Of a stretch of 64,000 nt of DNA, positions 7,695 to 16,642 are shown in pieces. The stretch is from assembly GCF_004331435.1 (NCBI RefSeq), contig NZ_SJKA01000001.1, positions 186,001 to 250,000 on the forward strand. The letters are read 5' to 3'. The stretch comes from Kribbella sindirgiensis. GTDB lineage: Bacteria; Actinomycetota; Actinomycetes; Propionibacteriales; Kribbellaceae. Positions within the stretch are counted from its first letter, which is position 1. Every line of letters begins with the position of its first letter. Below the pieces are notes generated by a model. That model had not been told where the DNA came from. It did no database searches and worked only from the letters and a program-made list of their open reading frames with translations. The translations under genes were made by a program, and so were the position numbers.

Positions 7695-9719
7695 GTGAGA
7701 CGTCCTGCCGCCGTTGTCCTGACTCTGCTCGCCACGTCCCTTGTCGTCGTACCGACCCCCGCCAACGCTGCGACGGCGTGTGATGCCGCAGCCGCCGGGT
7801 TCACACCCGTCCTCCAACTGGACCTGCCCGAACGGGCGAACTACCTGAACACCACCCCGCCCTACAGCCTCGACCGGACCGCCGAAATCGGGTCGAACTT
7901 CGACCGCGTCGGCTACTGCCTCGAACTCGACGGGCAGTGGGTCTGGACCGCGATGGAGCCGTTCAGCACGGATGCCCGGCGGATCGGCCTGCCGACCCGG
8001 CCCGGCGAGATCGTGCGCCAACGCGTCGGCGATCTCGACGTACGGTCCAACGTGCCCGGCGTGACCGAGGGCACCGGTCAGGCCGGCTACCTGGAGATGT
8101 GGCCGAACCAGTACGCGAAGACAGCGAGCGCCCAAGTGGCGAACGCGTCCGCGGCTTCGTACGACGCCGACGACAGCCCGACCACGCCCCTCGGCTACGG
8201 CTCGTTCCAGGTCTCGCAGGTCGGGCCGACGCGGCCGTCGACGGTGCCTGCGAAGCCGGTGTTCGCGATCAACACCTTCACGCAGTCGAGCACCAGTCTG
8301 CTGTCGCTCGGCATCGGCGCGAGGCCCACCGCCGATCCGGACTGGACATTCGCGGGCAACGCGGCGCAGTACACCCAGCGCAGGTTGACGGCGTACGTGC
8401 GCACGTCGCTCGTCAGCCTCACGCAGGCACCTCAGGACCGGCAGCTGATACCGCGCGATGCGACTGGACGCGCGACGGTGCCTGTCGCCGGACGGATGAC
8501 GGATCCGCGGGTCAAGAGCGTGCAGCTGACGGTGACCGGGAACGGCGAGACGGAGGTCTACACGTCGGCGTCGCGAGACTTCCGCTTCACGCCGCGGATC
8601 AAGGCGGGGCTGCACGAGTACACGTTCGAGCTGAAGGCGCTCGGACGTGTCGTCGCTCGGCGTGAGGGCATCGTGTCCGGCGATGCGTACGTCGTGCAAG
8701 GGCAGTCCAACGCGGAAGCGTCGATGTACAACGGCGCCGCGAGTGGCGAGGAGTCGCCGTACCTGCGCAGCTTCGGCAGTCCGGTCTCCGATCCGTCGAT
8801 CTCCGCCGCGGACCGGGTCTGGGGCTACGCGACCGGTGACGTGTCCCGGCAGTCGGGCTCGGTCGGGCAGTGGGCGATCCGGATGGGGCGGCAGCTCGTC
8901 AACAAGTACAAGGTCCCGATCGCACTCATCAACGGTGCGCACGGCGGGCAGCCGATCAGCTTCTTCCAGCGCAACGACGCTAGCCCCGACGACATCACGA
9001 CCAACTACGGCCGGCTCCGGCAGCGCCTGACGGCGGCTGGCGTCATCGGCCACCTCCGCGGCGTTCTCTGGTACCAGGGCGAGTCCGACAACGACAACGC
9101 GGCTGTGCACGTCAGCGGCTTCACGTCGCTCCTGCAGGACTGGCGTTCCGACTTCGGGACGACACCGAAGTACTACGTCTACCAAGTCCGTACGTCGCCC
9201 TGTAGCAACTCGACGTTGACCAACCTGCGTGAGGCACAGCGTGAGATGGGTGACACGCTCGGCGTCACCGTACTGTCGACCACAGGGCTCTCCGGCCACG
9301 ACGGATGCCACTACGCGTACGCCGGCGGCTACCGCGACATGGGTGACCACACGTACGCCGTACTCGCGCGCGATCTGTACGGCGGACCGTCCGCCGGCGT
9401 GGCTCCGCCTAACCCGCTTGATGTCACGGCCAGCGGCTCGCAACTGACCGTGCGGCTGCGCTCCAACGACCCGCTCACTGTGCAGGACGGAGTGGCTGCT
9501 GACTTCCGAGTGGATGGTGCTGCGGTCACGGTGACGTCTGTCGCTTACCAGCCGGGCAAGCTGGTGCTGCAGCTGTCCGGTCCGCCAACCGGAGCGACTG
9601 CCCTCACCTATCAGGCCCACCTGCGCGCGGGTCCGTGGATCACGAACGCCATCGGAACGGGTCTCCTGACCTTCACCCTGCCGATCAGGATGGATTGGTC
9701 TGATGTCGACGTACCGTAG
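7695..9719 (+). CDS. Secreted SGNH-type carbohydrate esterase (sialate O-acetylesterase-like)
   Basis: This is a 674-residue exported enzyme. A signal peptide (about 1-25, ending TPANA) precedes a beta-rich N-terminal region of some 300 residues, then a DUF303/CE6-type acetylesterase domain. The Ser nucleophile lies in VQGQSNAEA near 337, with WYQGESDND in the middle and the Asp/His pair in GHDGCHYAY near 533. A C-terminal beta-sandwich domain follows. It should remove O-acetyl groups from extracellular glycans. The start is GTG 7695, with GGAGG 6 nt upstream; it opens directly on the signal peptide. The stop is 5 nt from the kinase gene start, so the two are probably cotranscribed. Confidence 0.82.
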   Translation: MRRPAAVVLTLLATSLVVVPTPANAATACDAAAAGFTPVLQLDLPERANYLNTTPPYSLDRTAEIGSNFDRVGYCLELDGQWVWTAMEPFSTDARRIGLPTRPGEIVRQRVGDLDVRSNVPGVTEGTGQAGYLEMWPNQYAKTASAQVANASAASYDADDSPTTPLGYGSFQVSQVGPTRPSTVPAKPVFAINTFTQSSTSLLSLGIGARPTADPDWTFAGNAAQYTQRRLTAYVRTSLVSLTQAPQDRQLIPRDATGRATVPVAGRMTDPRVKSVQLTVTGNGETEVYTSASRDFRFTPRIKAGLHEYTFELKALGRVVARREGIVSGDAYVVQGQSNAEASMYNGAASGEESPYLRSFGSPVSDPSISAADRVWGYATGDVSRQSGSVGQWAIRMGRQLVNKYKVPIALINGAHGGQPISFFQRNDASPDDITTNYGRLRQRLTAAGVIGHLRGVLWYQGESDNDNAAVHVSGFTSLLQDWRSDFGTTPKYYVYQVRTSPCSNSTLTNLREAQREMGDTLGVTVLSTTGLSGHDGCHYAYAGGYRDMGDHTYAVLARDLYGGPSAGVAPPNPLDVTASGSQLTVRLRSNDPLTVQDGVAADFRVDGAAVTVTSVAYQPGKLVLQLSGPPTGATALTYQAHLRAGPWITNAIGTGLLTFTLPIRMDWSDVDVP

Positions 9720-9724
9720 AAGGC

Positions 9725-11602
9725 ATGTCAGTGACAGGGGGGCCGCCTTCCACCCGGGAAGAGGAGGTGGAAGAGCGGGTCGGGCCGTACCGACTGATCC
9801 GACGGCTCGGACAGGGCGGTATGGGTGTTGTCTACCTGGCCGAAGGGCCGGAACGGCAAGAGGTCGCGCTGAAGGTGCTGCGGTCACACGTGGCGCACGA
9901 CCCGATCGCGCGGGCCCGGTTGCAGCGCGAGGCGACCACACTGCAGAAGGTGAATCACCCTGGTGTGGCCGGCATCCTCGACCACGACCTGGAGGGCGAG
10001 CGGCCCTACCTGGTGACCCGCTTCGTTCCTGGCCGCCCGCTGGACGAGCAGGTGGACGAGCGCGGACCGCTGACCCCGCGCAAGTGGCTCCCACTGGCCG
10101 GCTGCCTGGCCGAGTCGCTCCAGGCGATCCACGCGGCCGGAGTGATCCACCGCGACCTCAAGCCCGGCAACGTGATGATGTGCAACGGCAAGCCGGTGAT
10201 GATCGACTTCGGCATCGCACAGGCCGCCGACGACCTGCGACTCACTCAGACCGGCCTGGTGATCGGTACGCCGGGTTACCTGGCACCTGAGCTCATCGAG
10301 GGCGAGATGGTGTCGCAGTCCGCGGACTGGTGGGGCTGGGCGGCCACTGCGGCGTTCGCCGCGACCGGACGCCGGCCGTTCGGCAAGGGACCGTTCGAGG
10401 CGGTGCTGGCCAGGGTGCACTCGGGCCAGGCCGACCTCGACGGGCTGGACCCGCGGCTGAAGTCACTGCTCGCGGCGGCGCTCTCACCCAACAAGGCCGA
10501 TCGGCCGACGCAGGAAGAGATCATGACCGGCCTCAGCCGGTACGCCGAGGGTCGCGACGCGCTCCCGCCACGTGAAGCTCAGACCGTGGCCGCCGTACCG
10601 CCGACCAAGCTCGTGACGAAGCTCATGCCGACGGAGGAGCCCGCGGTCGAGGAGGAGCCGAGCGGCCCGACACCGACCGAGGTGGCGCAGTTGGTTCCGC
10701 CGGTGATTCCGCCGTTGTCGGCGTTCACCCCGATCCGGGACAAGATCCGCGACGCTGCCACGAAGAAGCCGGTCGAGGAAGCACCTCCAGCCGGCTACAA
10801 CCCGTACGCGCCGACGCCGTACCAGAGTGCGCCGCCGTACCAGAGTGCGCCGCCGTACCAGAGTGGTCCTCCGGCGCCGTATCAGCAGCCTGCTCACCCG
10901 GCGCCGGTCCAGCCGGCCCAACCAGCTCAACCAGCTCAACCAGCGAAGTCTCCTCCGACCGGTCGGCGTACCGCGGTCATCGTCGGCTTCATGCTCGCGC
11001 TCACCGGCCTGGTCGCTCTGACTCCGGGTCTCGGAGCGGTAGTGGCAATCCTGCTGCTGGTTCTCGCCAGGACGGTCGACCGCTCGAGTACGGCGCTCAT
11101 GCGGCGCCGGCAGGTCCGCGGCCGGTCCGGGAAGTCGGACGGCGTCGTCGCGGCGGCAGCGAGCCCGCTGCAGCTCGCGACCGCGGCCCTGATCACACTG
11201 CCGTGCCTGATCCTGCCGCTGCTCACAGCGGTTGTCGTCGGCGGCATCGTCACCGGTCTCGCCGCTTCGGCGTACGACCTCGATTGGCGGCCGCTGTCGG
11301 CTGTCGGGTTCGGGAGCGCGGCCCTGACCGCGTTGTTCTGCTGCTGGTGGGGTCCCGGCGGCAGCTCCTTGCGCCGCGGCGCACACATCACGGCACGCAA
11401 CATCTTCCGCCCGCACTGGCTGTCCGCACTCGTCGCCGTCGTCCTGCTGGCGATCGGCGGCCTCATGTTCTACAAGGCCACCCAAGGCGCCGGCGCCGAC
11501 TGGGCACGCTCGCCGATCCAGACCCCGAACATCGAGCGCCCAACCCTCGGCGACCTCCGCAACGCACCGTTCATCCGAGACCTCCCCATCATCGGCAACT
11601 GA
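9725..11602 (+). CDS. Serine/threonine protein kinase with proline-rich linker and C-terminal membrane segments
   Basis: This 625-residue PknB-type kinase has all the catalytic motifs: glycine loop LGQGGMGVVY 28-37, Lys50 in VALK, HRDLKPGN 142-149, DFG 161-163 and APE 187-189. A low-complexity region around 355-405 contains three PYQSAPP-type units and a PAQ run. It is followed by three hydrophobic stretches near 415-447, 485-512 and 567-588. Thus the kinase domain faces the cytoplasm and no clear extracellular sensor domain follows, unlike PASTA kinases. The ribosome site AGAAGG sits in the stop region of the esterase gene 5 nt upstream, suggesting coupling. The substrates are unknown. Confidence 0.92.
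   Translation: MSVTGGPPSTREEEVEERVGPYRLIRRLGQGGMGVVYLAEGPERQEVALKVLRSHVAHDPIARARLQREATTLQKVNHPGVAGILDHDLEGERPYLVTRFVPGRPLDEQVDERGPLTPRKWLPLAGCLAESLQAIHAAGVIHRDLKPGNVMMCNGKPVMIDFGIAQAADDLRLTQTGLVIGTPGYLAPELIEGEMVSQSADWWGWAATAAFAATGRRPFGKGPFEAVLARVHSGQADLDGLDPRLKSLLAAALSPNKADRPTQEEIMTGLSRYAEGRDALPPREAQTVAAVPPTKLVTKLMPTEEPAVEEEPSGPTPTEVAQLVPPVIPPLSAFTPIRDKIRDAATKKPVEEAPPAGYNPYAPTPYQSAPPYQSAPPYQSGPPAPYQQPAHPAPVQPAQPAQPAQPAKSPPTGRRTAVIVGFMLALTGLVALTPGLGAVVAILLLVLARTVDRSSTALMRRRQVRGRSGKSDGVVAAAASPLQLATAALITLPCLILPLLTAVVVGGIVTGLAASAYDLDWRPLSAVGFGSAALTALFCCWWGPGGSSLRRGAHITARNIFRPHWLSALVAVVLLAIGGLMFYKATQGAGADWARSPIQTPNIERPTLGDLRNAPFIRDLPIIGN
10816..10866 (+). repeat. In-gene tandem repeat, 18-bp unit, about three copies
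   Basis: The unit CCGCCGTACCAGAGTGCG repeats with a period of 18 bp and encodes the PYQSAP units of the kinase linker. A second short tandem (CCAGCTCAA, near 10918-10943) follows. Copy number could vary by slippage without breaking the frame. Confidence 0.75.
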
Positions 11603-11615
11603 CGAGGAGACCGGA

Positions 11616-12023
11616 TCAGAGCGAGATGATCGGGACCTTCCATCGGGTGTTGCCTCGCCAGGCTCCCGTACGCGCGGCCTCCGCCAGATCAGCGATGTCC
11701 CCGCGGTCAGAGGTAACACATGTCGCCGCTGCCTCGAAACAACAGGCAACGACCTGCGCATCCACGACATCAGCCCGGTCCGCGACAGCCAGCAATTCCC
11801 CGACCCTGGTCGCCAGATCCTGTGTGAGCGGAACAACCTCACATCCGTCGACGAGACGTCTCAGGTCCCGCTGCTTGTGCCCGCGCCAAACCTGGGCCAG
11901 CACCGCGGCGGGAACGCTCGGCTCGACACCACGCATCAGAGCGCGCAGGTGAATCGCCCACAAACGCGGGTCGTTGCGCTCTGCCGCGATCAGCGCCCCG
12001 GCGTCGTAGACCAGCTGTGTCAC
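11616..12023 (-). CDS. PIN-domain ribonuclease toxin (VapC type)
   Basis: This 135-residue PIN-domain protein has its acidic residues intact: Asp7 in LVYDAGALIAAE, Glu15, the Asp pair in RADVVDAQVVA near 85-89, and Asp in TSDRGDI near 106. It is therefore predicted to be a functional magnesium-dependent RNase. Its ATG overlaps the antitoxin stop by 4 nt (ATGA), the classic toxin-antitoxin arrangement. It is convergent with the kinase gene 13 bp away. The target RNA cannot be inferred. Confidence 0.88.
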   Translation of the reverse strand: MTQLVYDAGALIAAERNDPRLWAIHLRALMRGVEPSVPAAVLAQVWRGHKQRDLRRLVDGCEVVPLTQDLATRVGELLAVADRADVVDAQVVACCFEAAATCVTSDRGDIADLAEAARTGAWRGNTRWKVPIISL

Positions 12024-12310
12024 GCGCGCGGACCCCGGTCGTCGTTCTCGACGCTCGACGTCGTGTCGGCGACCGACTCCCCCTGTGCGTCAGCCAGTGC
12101 GCGATCCGCCCAGTCGAGTTGCTCCGCGGTCAGCGCGCCATGCTCGGACTCCCAGTCCGACACCGCCTCCAGTCCGCGGTACAGGCGCTCGCTCTTGGCC
12201 ACCAGTTCGTTCACGTAGGCCGAGGGAGTCGTGTGAGCCGCACGGGCCCGACGCTCGACCGCCGACCAGAGCTCCTCGTCGAAGGACAAGGTCTTCTTCT
12301 TCACCGCCAT
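12020..12310 (-). CDS. VapB-type antitoxin
   Basis: This 96-residue protein opens with a basic MAVKKKTLSFDEELW strand followed by helical segments, consistent with a ribbon-helix-helix DNA-binding fold. An acidic C-terminal tail would wrap the toxin. I start it at ATG 12310 rather than the upstream in-frame start at 12361. There is no ribosome site, but TACCAT lies exactly 6 nt upstream (12317-12322), indicating a leaderless mRNA. Direct repeats of GGTATGAC overlap this -10 and are the likely operator for autorepression by the antitoxin-toxin complex. Confidence 0.8.
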   Translation of the reverse strand: MAVKKKTLSFDEELWSAVERRARAAHTTPSAYVNELVAKSERLYRGLEAVSDWESEHGALTAEQLDWADRALADAQGESVADTTSSVENDDRGPRA

Positions 12311-12316
12311 GACACG

Positions 12317-12337
12317 ATGGTATGACCGCGGTATGAC
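12317..12337 (-). promoter_or_regulatory. Leaderless promoter with overlapping direct-repeat operator (vapBC)
   Basis: On the minus strand TACCAT ends 6 nt before the antitoxin ATG, and TTGGCG lies 18 bp further upstream as a -35. On the plus strand GGTATGAC occurs twice (12319-12326, 12330-12337) with an 11-bp period, one helical turn. This fits cooperative binding by ribbon-helix-helix antitoxin dimers. Confidence 0.55.
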
Positions 12338-12386
12338 GATCGCCAACCCGGCCGGACTCAAGTGGTCCGACCGGGTCTGCGCGTGG

Positions 12387-13667
12387 TTACAGCTGGACGA
12401 TCTGGCTGCGCTCCGGGCCCACGCCGATGGCGGAGATCCGGGCGCCGCTGAGGGACTCGACCGCGCGGACGTAGGACTGCGCTTCCTTCGGCAGGTCCTC
12501 GAACGAGCGGCAGGAAGAGATGTCCTCCGACCAGCCGTCGAACTCTTCGTAGACCGGGACCGCGTGGTGGAAGTCGGTCTGGGTCATCGGCATCTCGTCG
12601 TGCCGGACACCGCCCACGTCGTACGCGACGCAGACCGGGATCCGCTCGCGACCGGTCAGCGTGTCCAGCTTGGTGAGGACGAAGTCGGAGACGCCGTTCA
12701 CACGGGCTGCATACCGGGCGATGACCGAGTCGTACCAGCCACACCGGCGTGGCCGGCCGGTCGTCGTACCGAACTCGAAGCCCTGCTGCCGCAGCCACTC
12801 GCCGTCCGCATCCAGCAGCTCGGTCGGGAACGGACCCTCGCCGACCCGGGTGGTGTACGCCTTCACAACGGCCATCACACGGTCGATCCGGGTCGGCGGG
12901 ATCCCGGTGCCGGTGCAGGCGCCCGCGGAGATCGCGTTCGAGGACGTGACGAACGGGTACGTGCCGTGGTCGACGTCGAGCAGCGTGGCCTGCCCGGCCT
13001 CCATCAGCACGGTCTTGCCGTCGTCGAGCGCCTTGTTCAGCAGCAGGCTGGTGTCGGCGACCATCGGCTTCAGTCGGTCCGCGTACCCGAGCAGCTCGTC
13101 GAGGACCTCGCGGATCTCGACCGCGCGCCGGTTGTACACCTTCACCAGCAGCTGGTTCTTCTGCTCCAGCGCCCCGGTGACCTTCTGCTCGAGGATCTTC
13201 TCGTCGTACAGGTCCTGGATCCGGATCCCGATCCGGTTCATCTTGTCGGCGTACGTCGGACCGATACCGCGGCCCGTCGTACCGATCCGGCGGCTGCCGA
13301 GGAACCGCTCCGTGACCTTGTCGAGGGTCCGGTTGTACGGCGGGATCACGTGCGCGCTCGCACTGACCACCAGCCGCGACGGGTCCACTCCGCGCGCCTG
13401 CAGCGCGTCGAGCTCCTCGAACAGCACGCTGAGGTCGACCACGACCCCGTTGCCGATCACCGGGGTCACACCCGGTGTGAGGATGCCGCTCGGGAGCAGG
13501 TGCAGCGCGTACTTCTCGGACCCGATCACGACCGTGTGGCCGGCGTTGTTGCCGCCGTTGAACTTCACCACGTAGTCGATGACCTCGCCCGTGTTGCCGA
13601 GCAGATCGGTCGCCTTGCCTTTGCCCTCATCGCCCCACTGGGCGCCGACGAGCACGATTGCGGGCAT
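12387..13667 (-). CDS. purA: Adenylosuccinate synthetase
   Basis: This 426-residue enzyme makes adenylosuccinate from IMP, aspartate and GTP, the first committed step to AMP. Diagnostic motifs are GDEGKGK at 12-18 (GTP site), NNAGHT near 39-44, the [13 protein letters not shown] segment near 129, and the C-terminal [12 protein letters not shown]. The length is normal. ATG 13667 is chosen because AGGAGGG lies 6 nt upstream and the product begins [15 protein letters not shown], as in all family members; a longer in-frame start at 13730 lacks support. It is a stand-alone housekeeping gene next to the toxin-antitoxin pair. Confidence 0.97.
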   Translation of the reverse strand: MPAIVLVGAQWGDEGKGKATDLLGNTGEVIDYVVKFNGGNNAGHTVVIGSEKYALHLLPSGILTPGVTPVIGNGVVVDLSVLFEELDALQARGVDPSRLVVSASAHVIPPYNRTLDKVTERFLGSRRIGTTGRGIGPTYADKMNRIGIRIQDLYDEKILEQKVTGALEQKNQLLVKVYNRRAVEIREVLDELLGYADRLKPMVADTSLLLNKALDDGKTVLMEAGQATLLDVDHGTYPFVTSSNAISAGACTGTGIPPTRIDRVMAVVKAYTTRVGEGPFPTELLDADGEWLRQQGFEFGTTTGRPRRCGWYDSVIARYAARVNGVSDFVLTKLDTLTGRERIPVCVAYDVGGVRHDEMPMTQTDFHHAVPVYEEFDGWSEDISSCRSFEDLPKEAQSYVRAVESLSGARISAIGVGPERSQIVQL

Positions 13668-13877
13668 CTCAGCCCTCCTGTGCTGGAAACGGTGAAGCCC
13701 GGAGACGTTCACCGGACATTCATCCGGCAACGCATCCAGGCTCTTGCGACCAAAGCCTACCGGACTGCGGCGTCAGCCTTTCGGGCTTGTCCACAATCTC
13801 GAAGCGACCGTTTCAACTATCTGTTTCATCAGGTGACGGGTTGCCATTTTCCGTGATCGCGTGCACACTCTTAGTCA

Positions 13878-13921
13878 GCGGCCCGCCGAAACTGCCGCAG
13901 GGGACGGTTCCGGCGGGCCGC
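13878..13921 (-). terminator. GC-rich hairpin downstream of the VOC gene
   Basis: GCGGCCCGCCG (13878-13888) and CGGCGGGCCGC (13911-13921) form a perfect 11-bp stem starting 16 bp past the stop of the leftward VOC gene. There is no strong U-tract, which is common for high-GC actinobacterial terminators. Confidence 0.6.
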
Positions 13922-13936
13922 TTCCTCATGTCCGGT

Positions 13937-14422
13937 CTATTCCAGGCCCTCCGGGTTCGTGGCCAGCCACTCCTTCACCCGCCGGTCCGCCTCCTCGCGG
14001 GACACGTCCTCGACCTTCGTCAGGATCGCCCAGCGATGCCCGAACGGGTCGATGACCGTGCCGAACCGGTCGCCGGTCATGAAGGTCTGCACCGCCTCGA
14101 CCGACGTGGCCCCGGCCTCGATCGCCTTCGCGTACGTCGCGTCGACGTCCGGCACGTAGTGCACCAGCGAGGAGTGCACCCACTCGCCGTTCGGCGCCCG
14201 CAGCCCGATCTGCGGCATCTCGTCGCTGAGCTGCAGCATCGAGTTCCCGAACTTGAGCTCCGCCTGACCGACCCGCCCGTCCGGCATGTCCTGCCGGCTG
14301 ATCACCTCGGCGCCGAACACCGACGTGTAGAACTCGATCGCCTTCGGCCCGTCGGCGACCGCCAGGTACGGGGTCAGCGAGTGATAACTGTCGGGGATGG
14401 GGTTTACGGTGTTCGTCGTCAT
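13937..14422 (-). CDS. VOC-family (PhnB/glyoxalase-like) protein
   Basis: This 161-residue protein has the paired beta-alpha-beta-beta-beta modules of the vicinal oxygen chelate superfamily, closest in style to PhnB-like proteins. It shows TPYLAVADGPKAIEFYTSVF near 17-36 and the closing DRFGTVIDPFGHRWAI near 118-133. Such proteins act as glyoxalase-like enzymes or bind small drugs, and the sequence does not decide between these. It is divergent from an AraC regulator gene 57 bp away, which may control it. A GC-rich hairpin terminates it 16 bp past the stop. Confidence 0.85.
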   Translation of the reverse strand: MTTNTVNPIPDSYHSLTPYLAVADGPKAIEFYTSVFGAEVISRQDMPDGRVGQAELKFGNSMLQLSDEMPQIGLRAPNGEWVHSSLVHYVPDVDATYAKAIEAGATSVEAVQTFMTGDRFGTVIDPFGHRWAILTKVEDVSREEADRRVKEWLATNPEGLE

Positions 14423-14479
14423 GACTCACAGTCAATCCGCTGAGCCCCGCACGGTCTTGGAAGAAAGCGACAGCCGGCG

Positions 14480-15298
14480 TTGACCGAACCGACCAACAGC
14501 GAGAAGGGGATCCTGCACCCCCGCGAGCAGGCCCGGCACCGCTCGCTGAACCGGCTCGCCGCGGGGCCGGAGGCGGGGCGGTTCGTTGAGTGGTACTGGA
14601 TCGTCGAATGGGATCTCGACGAGCCGTACACGGCCGAGGTGCTGCCGTTCCCGGCGGTGAACGTGACGTTCGAGCAACCCGGCGGCGCCTTCGTGAACGG
14701 CGTCTGCACGCGTAAGTTCGAACGCGAGCTGCGCGGCCGCGGGCGCGCGTTCGGGGTGAAGTTCTGGGCCGGCGGCTTCGGCGCGATCACCGGTCTGGAC
14801 GTCGGCTCGTTCCGCGACGAGGTGCTGCCGCTGAGCGCGGTGTTCCCGGACGGCGACCGACTCACGGACCTGGTCTTCGAGGCGGAGTCCGACGTCCGGC
14901 GGCGTGCGGTGTTCGAGGCGTTCCTGCACGATCACCTGGCACCGCCCGATCCGTCGTACGAGCTGGTGCGGGAGATCGTCTCGACGATGGCCGCCGACCG
15001 CTCGCTGGCCCGCGTGGACGAGGTCACCGAGCGTTTCGACGTACCGATCCGCACGCTGCAGCGGCTCTTCCGCCGGTACGTCGGCGTGGGCCCGAAGTGG
15101 GTGCTGCGGCGCTACCGGCTGCACGACGGCGCCGAGCTGCTCGCCCAGGGCGAAGTCGCCGAGCTCGCGGAACTGTCCGCTTCCCTCGGCTACTTCGACC
15201 AGGCGCACTTCTCCAACGAGTTCAAGCAGCAGATCGGCCTGACCCCGGCCGAGTACGCGGCACGCGCCGCGGCCGAACGTCAGATCACCTACCGCTGA
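14480..15298 (+). CDS. AraC-family transcriptional regulator
   Basis: This 272-residue regulator has a DUF6597-like N-terminal sensor domain (WYWIVEWDLDEPYTAEVLPF near 36-55) and a C-terminal AraC double helix-turn-helix. The HTH includes VDEVTERFDVPIRTLQRLFR near 180-199 and the signature ASLGYFDQAHFSNEFKQQIG near 234-253. The start is uncertain: TTG 14480 is the first in-frame candidate, with a GAAAG about 12 nt upstream. The 3' end overlaps the convergent MFS gene by 14 bp. It probably regulates the divergent VOC gene and possibly the MFS exporter. Confidence 0.87.
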   Translation: MTEPTNSEKGILHPREQARHRSLNRLAAGPEAGRFVEWYWIVEWDLDEPYTAEVLPFPAVNVTFEQPGGAFVNGVCTRKFERELRGRGRAFGVKFWAGGFGAITGLDVGSFRDEVLPLSAVFPDGDRLTDLVFEAESDVRRRAVFEAFLHDHLAPPDPSYELVREIVSTMAADRSLARVDEVTERFDVPIRTLQRLFRRYVGVGPKWVLRRYRLHDGAELLAQGEVAELAELSASLGYFDQAHFSNEFKQQIGLTPAEYAARAAAERQITYR

Positions 15299-16490
15299 CC
15301 TTCACGGTCACCGCCATCGCCGTTGCCGTCAGCGCCGCTCCGAGCGCTACCCCGAAGCCGTACTGCGGGCTGTGCCCGTCGACGACCCAGCCGGCGAACG
15401 CCGAGCCCAGGGCTATGCCTGCCGCGCCGCCCGAGTTCAGCCAGGTGAACGCCTGAGTCAGGACGGCAGAGTCGACCGTCGCCTCGGCCAGGACAGCCGA
15501 CAGGGTCTGGAACGGCGCGATCGCCAAGCCAGGAAGGGCCAACGCAACAGCTGCGGTCAGTGGTGTGTGCGCGAGGATCAGGGGCACACAGCTCGCGGCC
15601 AGCCAGACGAAGGCGATGACGAACTGCGTCTCCGGAGCGGTCCGCCAGCGCCTCGCGCCGTACAGGAGTCCGGCGAACAGACTCACCAGGCTGGTGATGC
15701 TGTAGAGCGGTCCGGCGAGACCCGGCGTACCTCGCGAGACTGCGAACGCCGTGACGGACACCTGCATGCTGCCGAAGAACAGACCGACGCCGATGTTGGT
15801 CCCGACGAGGCCGACGAACCGCTTGTGCAGCAGGCGTTTGGGGCTCTCGTGCTGACCTGCCTTGCTCGGCGGCGGCGCCGTACCGCGCTGTGATGCGAGC
15901 AAGAAGCCACCTGCCATCAGCAGACTGGCTGCGAGTGTTGAGCCTGTTGCCGGACTGCTGGACGAGCTCACCATGCCGACCAGCACTGGACCAACCATGA
16001 AGGCGACGCCGACACTGAGCGACTCCAGTGCGAACGCCGTCGACAGGAGCGGTGTGTCCCGGAGCGCATGCGACCACCGTGCGCCGGTCTGCGCACTGAC
16101 CTGCGGCAGTGAACCGCCGGCCAGAACTCCGGCCGCGATCAGCGCGGCGAGCGGCGCACCTGACACGGTCAGACCGATCAGGACGGCGACCGCGGCCGCG
16201 TGCGCGAGCAGGGTGATCGGCAACATCCGGGTCTGGCCGAAACGGTCGATGAGCCGGGCGACCTGCGGTCCGGCGACCGCCTCGGCGACCGCGAAGCCGC
16301 CGGTGACGCTACCGGCCGCGGCGTACGAGCCGGTCGATCCGTGGACCAGCCAGACGATGCCGAGGCCGGTCATGGCGATCCCGATCCGGGCCGGGGCCGC
16401 CGCCAGGTAGAACTTCCACGCGCCAGGAGTACGCAGTACCGCTGCGTAGGTGTTGGCGGGCGCGTCGATCCGTCCGGTGAGAGCCGGCAC
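15285..16490 (-). CDS. MFS transporter
   Basis: This 401-residue membrane protein has about twelve hydrophobic segments and the layout of the major facilitator superfamily. The conserved loop 2-3 basic motif appears as ARLIDRFGQTRML near 78-90, and a large central loop with SKAGQHESPKRLLHKR separates the halves. It resembles drug/small-molecule exporters of actinobacteria. The substrate is unknown. It is convergent with the AraC gene, overlapping by 14 bp, and the ATG at 16490 has an AGGTCTCACC-type leader without a strong ribosome site. Confidence 0.88.
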   Translation of the reverse strand: MPALTGRIDAPANTYAAVLRTPGAWKFYLAAAPARIGIAMTGLGIVWLVHGSTGSYAAAGSVTGGFAVAEAVAGPQVARLIDRFGQTRMLPITLLAHAAAVAVLIGLTVSGAPLAALIAAGVLAGGSLPQVSAQTGARWSHALRDTPLLSTAFALESLSVGVAFMVGPVLVGMVSSSSSPATGSTLAASLLMAGGFLLASQRGTAPPPSKAGQHESPKRLLHKRFVGLVGTNIGVGLFFGSMQVSVTAFAVSRGTPGLAGPLYSITSLVSLFAGLLYGARRWRTAPETQFVIAFVWLAASCVPLILAHTPLTAAVALALPGLAIAPFQTLSAVLAEATVDSAVLTQAFTWLNSGGAAGIALGSAFAGWVVDGHSPQYGFGVALGAALTATAMAVTVKVSGR

Positions 16491-16642
16491 GGTGAGACCT
16501 TCCGCTGCCCGGAGGGGCGGGGACCCGACCGTGGGCGTCCAGCTTCGCCGGTCTGTCCGTCCGCCTAGAACCGTCCATGTTCGGCAGGAAACGGGGACGC
16601 TCGCCGCCTGCCGGCACTGTCAACGGGCAGAATCTCGATGCT

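Noticed and set aside
13735..13877. Gene or promoter calls in the gap upstream of purA
   Set aside because: No ORF with a ribosome site is present, and possible -10/-35 pairs are too weak to place a promoter with confidence.
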